Source of the DNA: Gemmatimonadota bacterium
GTDB taxonomy: Bacteria > Gemmatimonadota > Gemmatimonadetes > Longimicrobiales > Gaopeijiaceae
Assembly: GCA_016209885.1 (NCBI GenBank)
Contig: JACQVF010000099.1
Span: 1-64,000 of the forward strand
Reading direction: 5' to 3'
Length of the DNA: 64,000 nucleotides
The translations under genes and the position numbers were made by a program. Below the pieces are notes generated by a model. The model was not told the DNA's origin, searched no databases, and saw only the letters and a program-made list of their open reading frames with translations. Each line of letters opens with the position of its first letter. The first letter of the stretch is position 1. Positions 51,831 to 60,011 of the stretch are shown here, piece by piece.

Positions 51831-53699
51831 ATGAGTTCGTTTGCGCGCAGGCGGCTGCTGCGCGGCGCGGCACGGACCCGGCGCGCGACGCTGGGCTCGG
51901 TGCGTACCGTTGCCGGCCGTTGGGAGGCGTTCGTCCGCTGGTTCAACGGCCTCGAGGTCGGCGAGAACGCGGTTCTCCTGGGGTTCGCCCTGGCGATCGG
52001 CGTGATCGGCGCGCTGGGGGTCGTCGCCTTCTACCGCCTCATCGACCTCGCCTACATTTCGTTCTTCGAGTGGCCGGCGACCCATCTTTCGCGGCAGGAC
52101 TTCCTGGCGTACCGGCCTTTGCTCACGGGCGCCGGGATCGCGGTCGCGTGGTGGACGATGGAACGGTTCGGCAGCGGGCTCCAGGGCTTGAACGTCCCGG
52201 ACGTGCAGCTCGCGGTCGCCCGGCGCGGGGGCGATATCCCCACGCGCCCGGCCTTCGCCCGCACGGCGGCCAGCGCGATCACGCTGGGAGCCGGCGGGTC
52301 CGCAGGGAGCGAGGGCCCCGTAGCGGTGCTGGGTTCGGCGCTGGCGTCGCTTCTGGGTCGTGTTTTCCGGTTCGATGCAGAGCGGGTGAAGATCCTGGTG
52401 GCGGCGGGCGCGGCGGCCGGGATCTCTGCGGCGTTCAACGCCCCGCTGGCTGGCGCCTTCTTCGCGCTGGAGGAGATCCTCGGCTCCCTGTCCGTGGGCG
52501 CCTTTCCGCCCGTGGTCGTGAGCAGCGTGGTGGCGGCGGTCGTGTCCCACAGCTTCTTCGGCAACCACCCGGCGTTTCCGATCCCGGTGGAGTACGGGTA
52601 CGCACTGACGCGCGAGGTCTTCGTCTTCTATCCGGTTCTCGGGCTGCTTGCGGGGCTGGTCGCGGCCCTCTTCATCCGGGTGTACTTCCTCATGGAGACG
52701 GGCGCACGCCGTGTTCCGCTGCCGGCCGCGGCGGTGCCCTGGGTCGGCGGCGCGGTGGTGGGTGCGATGGTCTACGCGTCGAACGGGGTCCTGGTGGGCT
52801 ACGGGCACCTGGCCGTGAGCCTCGAGGTGTTCGGACGGTTGCCCTGGTCCGCGCTGCTGCTCCTTGCCCTGGGCAAGATCGTGGCGACGTCGGTGACGCT
52901 GAACGCCGGCGGCTCGGGCGGCGTCTTCACCCCGTCCCTCTATGTCGGCGCCGCCCTGGGCGGGGCGTTCGGGGTCGCGCTCGCGGACGTCTTCCCCGGC
53001 CTCGGGCTGCACCCGGAAGCGTACGCCGTGGTGGGGATGGGCGCCCTGGTCGCCGCTGCCACGGATGCGCCAATCACCGGGATCCTGATCGTCTTCGAGA
53101 TGACGAACGACTACGCGATCGTGCTGCCCCTCATGCTGGCCACGGTGATCGCCTATGTGGTCGCGCGGCGGCTGGAGCCCGACTCTCTTTACAGCGGGTG
53201 GCTGCGGCGGCGCGGCGAGCGCATTGCGCACGGGGCCGATCGCGACGTCCTCGCCGGACTGCGCGTCGCCGATGCCTGCGATCGCGACCCACAGGTCATC
53301 GGGGAGGCGGCCACTGTAGCCCAGCTCCTGGAACACCTGGGCGGCGGCGAGCAAACCGAGTTCCCGGTCGTGGACACACAGCTTCGCCTGACGGGCGTTA
53401 TCACGGTTGCCCAGCTTGGCCGCATCGCGAAGGATCGCGGCGACCTCGCGCCCGTGCTGGTCGCCGCGGACCTGGCGATTCCTGTGGAGCCGGCCAGGCC
53501 GGACGAGTCGCTCCTCGAGGCGATCCGGAAAATGGGGATCCGCGGCTCCGACACGCTGCCCGTCGTCGATCCCCGGACCGGGAGGCTCTGCGGGCTCATC
53601 AGCCGGGCCCATATCCTGGCGGTCTACGAGCGCGTTGTCGCCGCGGGGCCGGAAGCCTCCGCGGGTGGCTCCTCAGCCCGCTCGCCCTCCGTCGAGTAG
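51831..53699 (+). CDS. ClC-family chloride channel/transporter with CBS domains
   Basis: The 622-residue product has the ClC membrane core (about 50-450) and two C-terminal CBS domains (about 465-600). The selectivity motifs are GGSAGSEGPVA, with the gating Glu in the usual GREGP loop (Arg is Ser here), and GGSGGVFTPSLYVGAALGG. GISAAFNAPLAGAFFALEE is also typical. It moves Cl-, possibly in exchange for H+; the CBS pair may bind adenine nucleotides. The ATG at 51831 has no clear Shine-Dalgarno. Repeat R1 copy C follows the stop. Confidence 0.9.
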   Translation: MSSFARRRLLRGAARTRRATLGSVRTVAGRWEAFVRWFNGLEVGENAVLLGFALAIGVIGALGVVAFYRLIDLAYISFFEWPATHLSRQDFLAYRPLLTGAGIAVAWWTMERFGSGLQGLNVPDVQLAVARRGGDIPTRPAFARTAASAITLGAGGSAGSEGPVAVLGSALASLLGRVFRFDAERVKILVAAGAAAGISAAFNAPLAGAFFALEEILGSLSVGAFPPVVVSSVVAAVVSHSFFGNHPAFPIPVEYGYALTREVFVFYPVLGLLAGLVAALFIRVYFLMETGARRVPLPAAAVPWVGGAVVGAMVYASNGVLVGYGHLAVSLEVFGRLPWSALLLLALGKIVATSVTLNAGGSGGVFTPSLYVGAALGGAFGVALADVFPGLGLHPEAYAVVGMGALVAAATDAPITGILIVFEMTNDYAIVLPLMLATVIAYVVARRLEPDSLYSGWLRRRGERIAHGADRDVLAGLRVADACDRDPQVIGEAATVAQLLEHLGGGEQTEFPVVDTQLRLTGVITVAQLGRIAKDRGDLAPVLVAADLAIPVEPARPDESLLEAIRKMGIRGSDTLPVVDPRTGRLCGLISRAHILAVYERVVAAGPEASAGGSSARSPSVE

Positions 53700-53707
53700 T
53701 GTTCGCG

Positions 53708-53775
53708 ACCGGAAGTACGGTCACGCACCGAGACCGGCGAATGCCACGGCGGTCGAATGCGACCATGCGTCCGGT
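53708..53775. repeat. Intergenic repeat family R1, copy C (inverted pair)
   Basis: ACCGGAAGTACGGTC (53708-53722) is identical to the first 15 bases of copy A. The minus strand of 53739-53775 reads ACCGGACGCATGGTCGCATT and matches 37 bases of copy A at 32 positions. Two elements thus face each other nine bases after the ClC stop. The following sequence up to 54133 holds only an AT-rich run (TTATTTTAAAG, 54008-54018), likely part of the infA promoter. Confidence 0.65.
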
Positions 53776-54133
53776 CGGGAGCCGCCGCCGCCGTACCTAC
53801 TCCAGCGGCGCCTCCGCGCTGAACGGCGTGCGGCGGAAGGCGGCCCGCGCGCTCCGGTGCTCGCTTTGATTCGGAGAAGCTCGCCCGCCGCGCTGGAGGG
53901 GTTGGTTCATAGCGGAAGGCGGCCGCCCCGACTGGTAGGGCCGCCGCTCCGCCGCCAGGAGTCCGATACGCGTCCTTCAGCCGGGGTAGAAAGCTGGCCT
54001 CGATTAGGTTATTTTAAAGTTGCAGAGTGGGAGCAAGTGACTCCCGATCGGCTTCTGCCCGCAGCGTGCATGTGCGCGGATGCAAGCTGCGGGCGAATTC
54101 TTTCCGGCGTTCGCGGAGCCGGAGGGAGGAGCA

Positions 54134-54382
54134 ATGGCGAAGCAAGAGGCGATTCAGATGGAAGGCGTTGTGACGGAAGTGCTCCCCGACCAGAACTTCC
54201 GAGTGCAACTGGAGAACGGGCATGTGGTGCTCGCGTACGCGGCGGGGAAGATGTCCAGGTTCAAGATCCGCGTAATGGTTGGGGATCGGGTTGCTCTGGA
54301 TCTGTCACCCTACGATCTCACGCGCGGCCGGATCACGTACCGCTACAGGACGGACGGTGGACCGGCTCAACGCACGAGGTAG
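54134..54382 (+). CDS. infA: Translation initiation factor IF-1 (paralogue 1)
   Basis: IF-1 binds the A site of the 30S subunit during initiation. The 82-residue product is an S1/OB-fold protein with the family pattern [40 protein letters not shown] and [15 protein letters not shown]. Eleven extra residues ([10 protein letters not shown] region) extend the C-terminus. GGAGGA lies three bases before the ATG. It stands alone, away from the ribosomal-protein operons that usually carry infA. A second infA lies at 57925. Confidence 0.93.
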   Translation: MAKQEAIQMEGVVTEVLPDQNFRVQLENGHVVLAYAAGKMSRFKIRVMVGDRVALDLSPYDLTRGRITYRYRTDGGPAQRTR

Positions 54383-54489
54383 GCTTCTCAGTGCCGGGAA
54401 ACAGCGCGAGGCGGTTGCGGAACGTGGACCTGCGGGTTGACCGGTCAGCCAGACCGGATTGGCACACGGGTTCCCAATGCCCCCCGAGC

Positions 54490-54657
54490 GTGGGGGGGCT
54501 GGTATATTGCACGGGGGGAGCGGCGAGGGTGGTGCGTCTGCTAGGGAAAACGGGCGATGGCACCCGTCTTCTCGAGCTCCACCTGCTGGATGAGGATGCG
54601 GCGCCGTTCTACGCGGCGGCGTCAAACGTGCTGGTCGCGCCGGCGCCGGAGAATTGA
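54490..54657 (+). CDS. Possible small protein, 55 residues
   Basis: From the GTG at 54490 the frame reads MGGLVYCTGGAARVVRLLGK and continues RLLELHLLDEDAAPFYAAAS, which looks more protein-like than chance. No Shine-Dalgarno precedes it, and a G/C-run hairpin (54479-54499) overlaps the start. The frame is open further upstream. It may be a real unannotated small gene after infA. The rest of the 507-bp gap 54383-54889 shows no gene. Confidence 0.3.
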   Translation: MGGLVYCTGGAARVVRLLGKTGDGTRLLELHLLDEDAAPFYAAASNVLVAPAPEN

Positions 54658-54861
54658 TAGGAACACAGCCATCCCGATGTCCCGGAATGGCTGTCTCGCG
54701 CGCTGACCCTCCGCTGTGCTGCGAAGAGCCCAGCTGATCCACCCGATGCTCTCGGCTGCGGCTCCCGTCGACCCCTGGACCCCATCGAAGTCGAAACGAT
54801 TCCGTCGGAGACGGTCTTGAAGCCGCTGCCAGCGGGTGGCGGCAGGAATCGCGAGCGTTAG

Positions 54862-54882
54862 CCCGAAGTTCGGAACTTCGGG
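54862..54882 (-). terminator. Palindromic hairpin after the small zinc-ribbon gene
   Basis: CCCGAAGTTC (54862-54871) and GAACTTCGGG (54873-54882) are perfect 10-bp arms with one base between. It lies eight bases past the stop of the minus-strand gene ending at 54890. It fits a transcript end; an operator is the alternative, but no promoter faces it. Confidence 0.5.
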
Positions 54883-54889
54883 GTAGCGC

Positions 54890-55120
54890 TCAGTCGGCGG
54901 GTCTCTCGATGGCCCTGCGGTCGATCACCGCGCTCCGACCGCAGGATGCGCAGGTGACCCAGACGCGGTCGCGCACGTAGGCGAGTCGGCGCGTCGGCGG
55001 CACTGCCGCCCGAGTCAGTCGGCCGCCGCAGGCCGGGCACACGGGCGCGACCTGCTCGCACAGTGCGCGAATCAGAGCGCGCCGCTGGTCGCCGCTATAA
55101 GAAGCCGCTTTCCGGCCCAC
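54890..55120 (-). CDS. Small zinc-ribbon protein
   Basis: The 76-residue product has two CxxC pairs (CPACGG and CASCGR) about 30 residues apart, a zinc-ribbon layout. The start is basic (GRKAASYSGDQRRALIRALC). It is cytoplasmic and may bind nucleic acid, but the function is unknown. The GTG at 55120 has GGAG eleven bases before it. A palindromic hairpin follows the stop. Confidence 0.6.
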   Translation of the reverse strand: MGRKAASYSGDQRRALIRALCEQVAPVCPACGGRLTRAAVPPTRRLAYVRDRVWVTCASCGRSAVIDRRAIERPAD

Positions 55121-55365
55121 AGAGCTGCGACTCCGCGTGGGGAGGATTCCGAGCTGTCTCCAGTTGTTCGAGATTCGGCTTCAGTGTCCCCGGGGCCCCC
55201 AGCGCCGCCGGCGCTGCCGGAGCAGTTTCGGAACCCACCTGTGTCATCTGCGTCAGGGCCCGATTGAACCGACTGCCGATTGCAGCTATTTTAACGGGCC
55301 GTCCCCGAGTCGGCCGGTGGGGCTGGCCGGCTCCGTGGTGGGACGGCATTATCGTTTCAAGGTAG

Positions 55366-57780
55366 ATGACGCACCTTATTCTCGCATTGTGGGTCGTGGT
55401 CGGGGGCGATCGTTCCGCGTTCGTCCCCGATTCTGCACTCGGCTCCGACGATCTGGGGATCCCCCGCGAGCGCGTATACGATGGCTCGGCGGGCGAGCTT
55501 CAAGTGGAGACGCCGTACGCTGTCCGTCCGAGCATCGTGATCGATGGCCGGCTGGACAAGGAGGAGTGGGCGGCGGCGGCCATGCTCACGGGGTTCACCC
55601 AGTACGATCCGGTGGAGGGGGCGCCCGCCTCGCAGCGCACGAAGGTGTTTGTGGTGCGCTCCGAGGACGCCCTCTACGTCGGTGTCCGCGCCCACGACAG
55701 TGAGCAGGGCGGCATCCGGGCGACACTCGCGGAGCGCGACCAAGTCGAGCGGTCCGACGACTACATCCGCATTACGCTGGACACGTTCCGCGACCGGCGG
55801 CGGGCGTACGTCTTCATGGTGAATCCGTTGGGAGTCCAGCAGGACGGGATCTGGGTCGAGGGTGGTGGTGGGGGCGAGGGGCGGATGATGGGCGGGCGTC
55901 CACCCATCGACTATAACCCAGATTTGATCTGGGAATCGCAGGGCCGGGTGGAGGATTGGGGTTACGCCGTGGAGATCCGCGTTCCGCTCAAGACGCTGCG
56001 CTTCCGGGAAGCGCCGCTGCAGAGCTGGGGCCTCAACGTGGTGCGGCGGATCCAGCGCAACGGTTATGAGGAGGCGTGGGCGCCCATCACGCGAAACGCG
56101 GCGAATCAGCTCACGCAGCAAGGCGCGCTGACGGAGTTGCGGGACCTGGACCCCGGCCTCTTCCTCGAGCTCAACCCGGTCGTAACGGGCCGGCGGGTGG
56201 GGCGGTACGAGAGCGTCGAGGACCGGTTCGTGCGCGAGGACCCGGAGGCCGACTTCGGCTTCAACCTCACGTACGGGCTTACTTCGAACCTGACGCTGGA
56301 CGCTGCGTACAATCCGGACTTCAGCCAGGTGGAGGCGGACGCCGGTCAGATTGCCGTGAACGAGCGCTTCGCGCTCTTCTTCCCGGAGAAGCGTCCCTTC
56401 TTCCTGGAGGGCACCGAGGTCTTCGCCATGCCGCAGCAGCTCGTGTACACGCGGTCCGTGGTGAACCCGCTGGTTGGCGGGAAGATCACGGGGAAGACGG
56501 GCGCCTATCGTATCGGTTACCTGGGCGCGGTGGATCGGAGCGCGCCCGCGGGGTCCAGCGCGGATCGGGCGGCCGTGAATGTGTTGCGCGTGCGGCGTGA
56601 CCTGGGGGAGAGCTCCACCCTGGGCGCCGTGTACACGGACCGTACGCTCACGGCCCGGGAGTACAACCGGGTGGGCGGCGTGGACGGCCGGCTCGTGTTC
56701 GCGCGGCGGTACACGCTGAACGTACTGGGGGCCGCGAGCTTCGATGGGACGGAGGTCTCCGGCGGGCGGACGGGCTCGCTCCTGTTCCTGGGCTTCGGGC
56801 GCACGGGCCGCAACTTCTCGGTCGACGCCTCCCTGGAGGATGTCTCGTCCGAGTTCCGTGCCGGCAGCGGCTTCGTTCGCCGGGTCGGCGACACCCAGCT
56901 CCGCTCGCGCGTCTCGTACAACTGGTACGGGCGGCCGCGGGCGCTGGTTGAGCGGTGGGGTCCGTCCCTGCAGTTCGAGCGCGCGTGGGACCACGGCGCG
57001 TTCTGGCGGGGCGCGGCCGCGCAGGAAGGGGAGCTCCAGCTGACCGGCAATGTCTCCTTCCGGAACAACGTATCCGTGTTCCTCTCGCTGACCCGGTCGT
57101 TCTTCGACCACGGGTCCGGGGCGTACGACGGCTTCTACGCGCGCTCGTCCGACGGCACGCAACGGACGTTCGCTCCCGATGCGGGACTCTTCTCCGCCCT
57201 CGACGGGGCTCGCCTCAACTTCTGGCTGAACAACTGGGAGGCGGTGCGCGGGCGGCTACGCCTGGAGTGGAGGGAGACTCCGGTCTTCGAGCGGACGCAG
57301 GGCGTGCCCGTTGAGCCGGCGGACGCCTACATGGTGGAGGCTGACTTCAACCTGTACCCCACGCGCTCGCTGAGTGCGGGGATCAGCCTGCGGCATGAAT
57401 CGCTCTACCGCGAGCTCGACGGCTCCCGTTACTCCGTTGGCACGATCCCGCGGGTGCGGGCGCAATACCAGTTCACGCGGGCGCTCTTCCTGCGAACGAT
57501 CGCGGAGTATGCGCGGCAGGAGCGGGGACCGCTCCGTGATCCGCTCTCCGGCACGCCGCTCGAGGTATGCGATACAGCTTCGTCCTGCTCCGTGCAGGGC
57601 GCTTCGTCCTCCAACGACTTTCATGTGGAGACGCTCCTCACCTACGAGCCGTCGCCGGGCACGGTCATGTACGTGGGCTACGGCCGGGACATGACAGAGC
57701 CCGGCGCGTTCCGCTTCGACGGACTGCAGCCGTGGCAGGACGGTCTGTTCGCGAAGCTCAGCTATCGGTTCCGCTTCTGA
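55366..57780 (+). CDS. DUF5916-domain outer-membrane beta-barrel protein
   Basis: The 804-residue product has an N-terminal CBM9-like domain (IVIDGRLDKEEWAAAAML; YIRITLDTFRDRRRAYVFMV) followed by the long DUF5916 region, predicted to be a beta-barrel (FGFNLTYGLTSNLTLDAAYN; EKRPFFLEGTEVF) and ending with an aromatic residue (LSYRFRF), as outer-membrane proteins do. The function is unknown; carbohydrate binding or uptake is a guess. The ATG has AAGGT three bases upstream, and the first residues form a weak signal peptide (MTHLILALWVVVGG). It lies between the two infA genes. Confidence 0.87.
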   Translation: MTHLILALWVVVGGDRSAFVPDSALGSDDLGIPRERVYDGSAGELQVETPYAVRPSIVIDGRLDKEEWAAAAMLTGFTQYDPVEGAPASQRTKVFVVRSEDALYVGVRAHDSEQGGIRATLAERDQVERSDDYIRITLDTFRDRRRAYVFMVNPLGVQQDGIWVEGGGGGEGRMMGGRPPIDYNPDLIWESQGRVEDWGYAVEIRVPLKTLRFREAPLQSWGLNVVRRIQRNGYEEAWAPITRNAANQLTQQGALTELRDLDPGLFLELNPVVTGRRVGRYESVEDRFVREDPEADFGFNLTYGLTSNLTLDAAYNPDFSQVEADAGQIAVNERFALFFPEKRPFFLEGTEVFAMPQQLVYTRSVVNPLVGGKITGKTGAYRIGYLGAVDRSAPAGSSADRAAVNVLRVRRDLGESSTLGAVYTDRTLTAREYNRVGGVDGRLVFARRYTLNVLGAASFDGTEVSGGRTGSLLFLGFGRTGRNFSVDASLEDVSSEFRAGSGFVRRVGDTQLRSRVSYNWYGRPRALVERWGPSLQFERAWDHGAFWRGAAAQEGELQLTGNVSFRNNVSVFLSLTRSFFDHGSGAYDGFYARSSDGTQRTFAPDAGLFSALDGARLNFWLNNWEAVRGRLRLEWRETPVFERTQGVPVEPADAYMVEADFNLYPTRSLSAGISLRHESLYRELDGSRYSVGTIPRVRAQYQFTRALFLRTIAEYARQERGPLRDPLSGTPLEVCDTASSCSVQGASSSNDFHVETLLTYEPSPGTVMYVGYGRDMTEPGAFRFDGLQPWQDGLFAKLSYRFRF

Positions 57781-57855
57781 CGCCAGGCCGCGGCCGCGTG
57801 ACCGCCGGCCGGGTGCCGCCGCTGTTCCGCGCCGCGTACGGCTGCGTCCCATTCG

Positions 57856-57884
57856 TTGCCCCGGGGTGCCCGCGTTGCTATGCT
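57856..57884 (+). promoter_or_regulatory. Promoter of the second infA gene
   Basis: TTGCCC (57856-57861), a 17-nt spacer and TATGCT (57879-57884) lie 40 bp before the GTG at 57925, giving a leader of about 34 nt. Confidence 0.55.
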
Positions 57885-57924
57885 ATGACCGCTACAGGAT
57901 CGTAAGCGGAGGTGGATCCAGGCT

Positions 57925-58140
57925 GTGGCGAAGCAGGCGATCGAGATCGAGGGCACGATAACGGAAGTTCTTCCCAATGCCACGTTCCGCGTGGAGCTCG
58001 AGAACGGGCACGAGGTGCTCGGGTACCTCTCGGGGAAGATGCGGCAGCATTACATTCGTGTGCTCGAGGGCGATCGCGTGAAGGTCGAGCTTTCGCCGTA
58101 CGACCTGAGCCGCGGGCGCATCACCTACCGGTACAAGTAG
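57925..58140 (+). CDS. infA: Translation initiation factor IF-1 (paralogue 2)
   Basis: The 71-residue product has the standard IF-1 length and sequence: [55 protein letters not shown]. It is closer to canonical IF-1 than the paralogue at 54134, which has a C-terminal extension. The GTG start follows GGAGG by twelve bases. A TTGCCC-N17-TATGCT promoter precedes it. Presence of two infA genes 3.5 kb apart suggests conditional use of one of them. Confidence 0.93.
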   Translation: MAKQAIEIEGTITEVLPNATFRVELENGHEVLGYLSGKMRQHYIRVLEGDRVKVELSPYDLSRGRITYRYK

Positions 58141-58246
58141 CCGGGCGGCCGGCGCTCCGGCGCACATCTTCTTCCGCCCGCTGTGCGCGGCGGCGATGGA
58201 CGCCGCCCTTTCTCAGCGATCCTGCGCGGGTTAGGGTGACTTCCGG

Positions 58247-59668
58247 CTAGGGCCCGCCATTCCACAGCCGTTGCCACACCCCGGTTGCGTCTTTCGCCTT
58301 CTGCACCAGCGTTCCGGCGACCTGGAGGATCTTTCGGTTCGAGGCAAGCGGGTCTCCGGGCTCGACGAGCTGCCCGCTGACGAACGTTCCGGGTACGGGA
58401 CTGGCGAGGAGCAGGACCACGGTAAAGGAGACGGAGTCGCCGGGCGCGAGGGCGAGTGGTCCCGCGGACACGCCCATGCGCAGGTCGGCGGGAACCGCAG
58501 GCGCGTAGCCCATCCGTGGGTCCGGGTGATTCCCCAGGTTCGTGGGGTCCTGAGTTCCGGAGAGCCACTGCCAGCCGAAGCGCTGGTTCGCCTGCGCGGC
58601 GGCCCACTCGACGCCGCGCTCCCAGGCGATGAGGAGGACCTGCCGGGCACCGGGCGGCGGTTCGATCATTCGCAGTCCGAGGAGAGCCGGCCGGTCGCGC
58701 CCCTCTGTCTGGAAGGAGGCTTCCCGGAAGTCGGAGTCGTAGCCGATGGCCAGATCGATGTCGGGGACGTAGGTGACGAGGTCGTCGTCGGATAGACCGA
58801 TGTCGAAGTCGAAGGCGAAGCCGAGCCAGGCCTCCCGCAGCGTCAGCGTTCCGGGCCGAGGATCCAGGAGCCTGTAGAGCGGGCTGTTCGCGATGTTTTC
58901 GATCGTCACGCGGACGAAGAGCATGTCCGCGCCGTCTGCGCCCGTGGGCGCGAACAACTGCTGGCGGACCGAGAGCCCTCGGGGCACGGAGGCGCCCGCG
59001 GCAATCAGCTCCCCGGGCGGCAGAATCCAGGACGGCACCGAGATACGGACGGCCTGCGACGTGGTGGCGGACCCGACGGCGGGACGCGCGGCGAAGAAGT
59101 CCAGGTCGTAGGGTCCGAGGGCCAGGGTGTCCCCGGCGGCGCCGCCGGCCACGATCCCGGCGATCACGGGTGCCGCCCCGGATGCATAGCTGTTCGTGGC
59201 GTCGCCGGGCCAGAACAGCCCTTCGCCCTGGCCCTGCACGAAGAAGAGGGTGGGAACGGGACGGAAGGCGAAGCGGATGCGGTTCGGCTGCACGTACGCC
59301 GCGCAGACGGTGCTCACGCAACGGGCCAGGAGCGGGCCGGTTACGCTGATGACCGTGTCGGGGCGGTTGCGCACCACCGTGGTGTAGGAGTAGGCGAAGC
59401 GCGCCGTATCCATCGTCGCAGCGATCCGGTGCTCGCCGATGGATAGGGTCTTGACGGTGTCGGGGGTGCGCAGCCCCGTGTTCTGGCCATCTGTGACGAT
59501 GAGGGCGCCGCGGGGGTCGGAGTCGACGGCGATCCACCCCATCGCCTCGGGGCCCAGTGGGCGATCAGGCTCACGGCAGCCTGCGAGTGCGGCTGCGGCG
59601 GCGAGCGCCGAGCCCGCCGCCACGGCGCGCATCACAAGCGACCGTGAACTTCCGGCCTCGAAACTCAT
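58247..59668 (-). CDS. Envelope lipoprotein with PEGA-like domain
   Basis: The 473-residue product has a lipoprotein signal (MRAVAAGSALAAAAALAGC; lipobox Cys31). A PEGA-like beta domain follows (WIAVDSDPRGALIVTDGQNT, then LSIGEHRIAA). The remainder is beta-rich without a family I recognise and contains FAFDFDIGLSDDDLVTYVPD. It is predicted to be anchored on the outer side of a membrane. AAGGAGAGG lies directly before the ATG. It diverges from the SSS transporter gene. Confidence 0.75.
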   Translation of the reverse strand: MSFEAGSSRSLVMRAVAAGSALAAAAALAGCREPDRPLGPEAMGWIAVDSDPRGALIVTDGQNTGLRTPDTVKTLSIGEHRIAATMDTARFAYSYTTVVRNRPDTVISVTGPLLARCVSTVCAAYVQPNRIRFAFRPVPTLFFVQGQGEGLFWPGDATNSYASGAAPVIAGIVAGGAAGDTLALGPYDLDFFAARPAVGSATTSQAVRISVPSWILPPGELIAAGASVPRGLSVRQQLFAPTGADGADMLFVRVTIENIANSPLYRLLDPRPGTLTLREAWLGFAFDFDIGLSDDDLVTYVPDIDLAIGYDSDFREASFQTEGRDRPALLGLRMIEPPPGARQVLLIAWERGVEWAAAQANQRFGWQWLSGTQDPTNLGNHPDPRMGYAPAVPADLRMGVSAGPLALAPGDSVSFTVVLLLASPVPGTFVSGQLVEPGDPLASNRKILQVAGTLVQKAKDATGVWQRLWNGGP

Positions 59669-59752
59669 CCTCTCCTTTCACCGTTGATCCGTGGCGCCGG
59701 CGGCCCGCGGGGTGCGGAACCTGGTATCTCGGTGAATCCGCCTGACAGGCGT

Positions 59753-59770
59753 ATGGTACCGATGGTACCG
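59753..59770. promoter_or_regulatory. Tandem 9-bp repeat with GGTACC palindromes
   Basis: ATGGTACCG occurs twice head to tail, placing two GGTACC palindromes nine bases apart. It lies in the 343-bp divergent gap 59669-60011, 85 bp upstream of the lipoprotein start and 240 bp from the transporter start. It may be an operator; no other feature stands out in the gap. Confidence 0.4.
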
Positions 59771-60011
59771 AGCACGGGGGCGAAGGGATCCCCCGGAGTG
59801 TGGAAGGCGTCGGGCGCGTCCGTGGGCTTGCGCGGGTCCCGCGGCGGGCGGGAGATTGCCGCCGCTGCTCGTCCCCCCTAGCGGTGAGGTTTTTGGCCCG
59901 CAGGAGGGTGCGTCCGCGGGACGGCTGGCGCCGGCTCCGCAGGGGCCGGAAGAGCACCTCCCGGGCGGGTCTGCCGGGGCGTCCACCAGGCCAGCGACTC
60001 GAGGTACTCCG

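Noticed and set aside
51720-53612. A 630-codon minus-strand frame over the ClC gene, and a second plus frame in the same region
   Set aside because: The ClC frame has full selectivity motifs and CBS domains; the others are Arg/Gly/Ala/Asp-rich shadows of GC-rich coding DNA.
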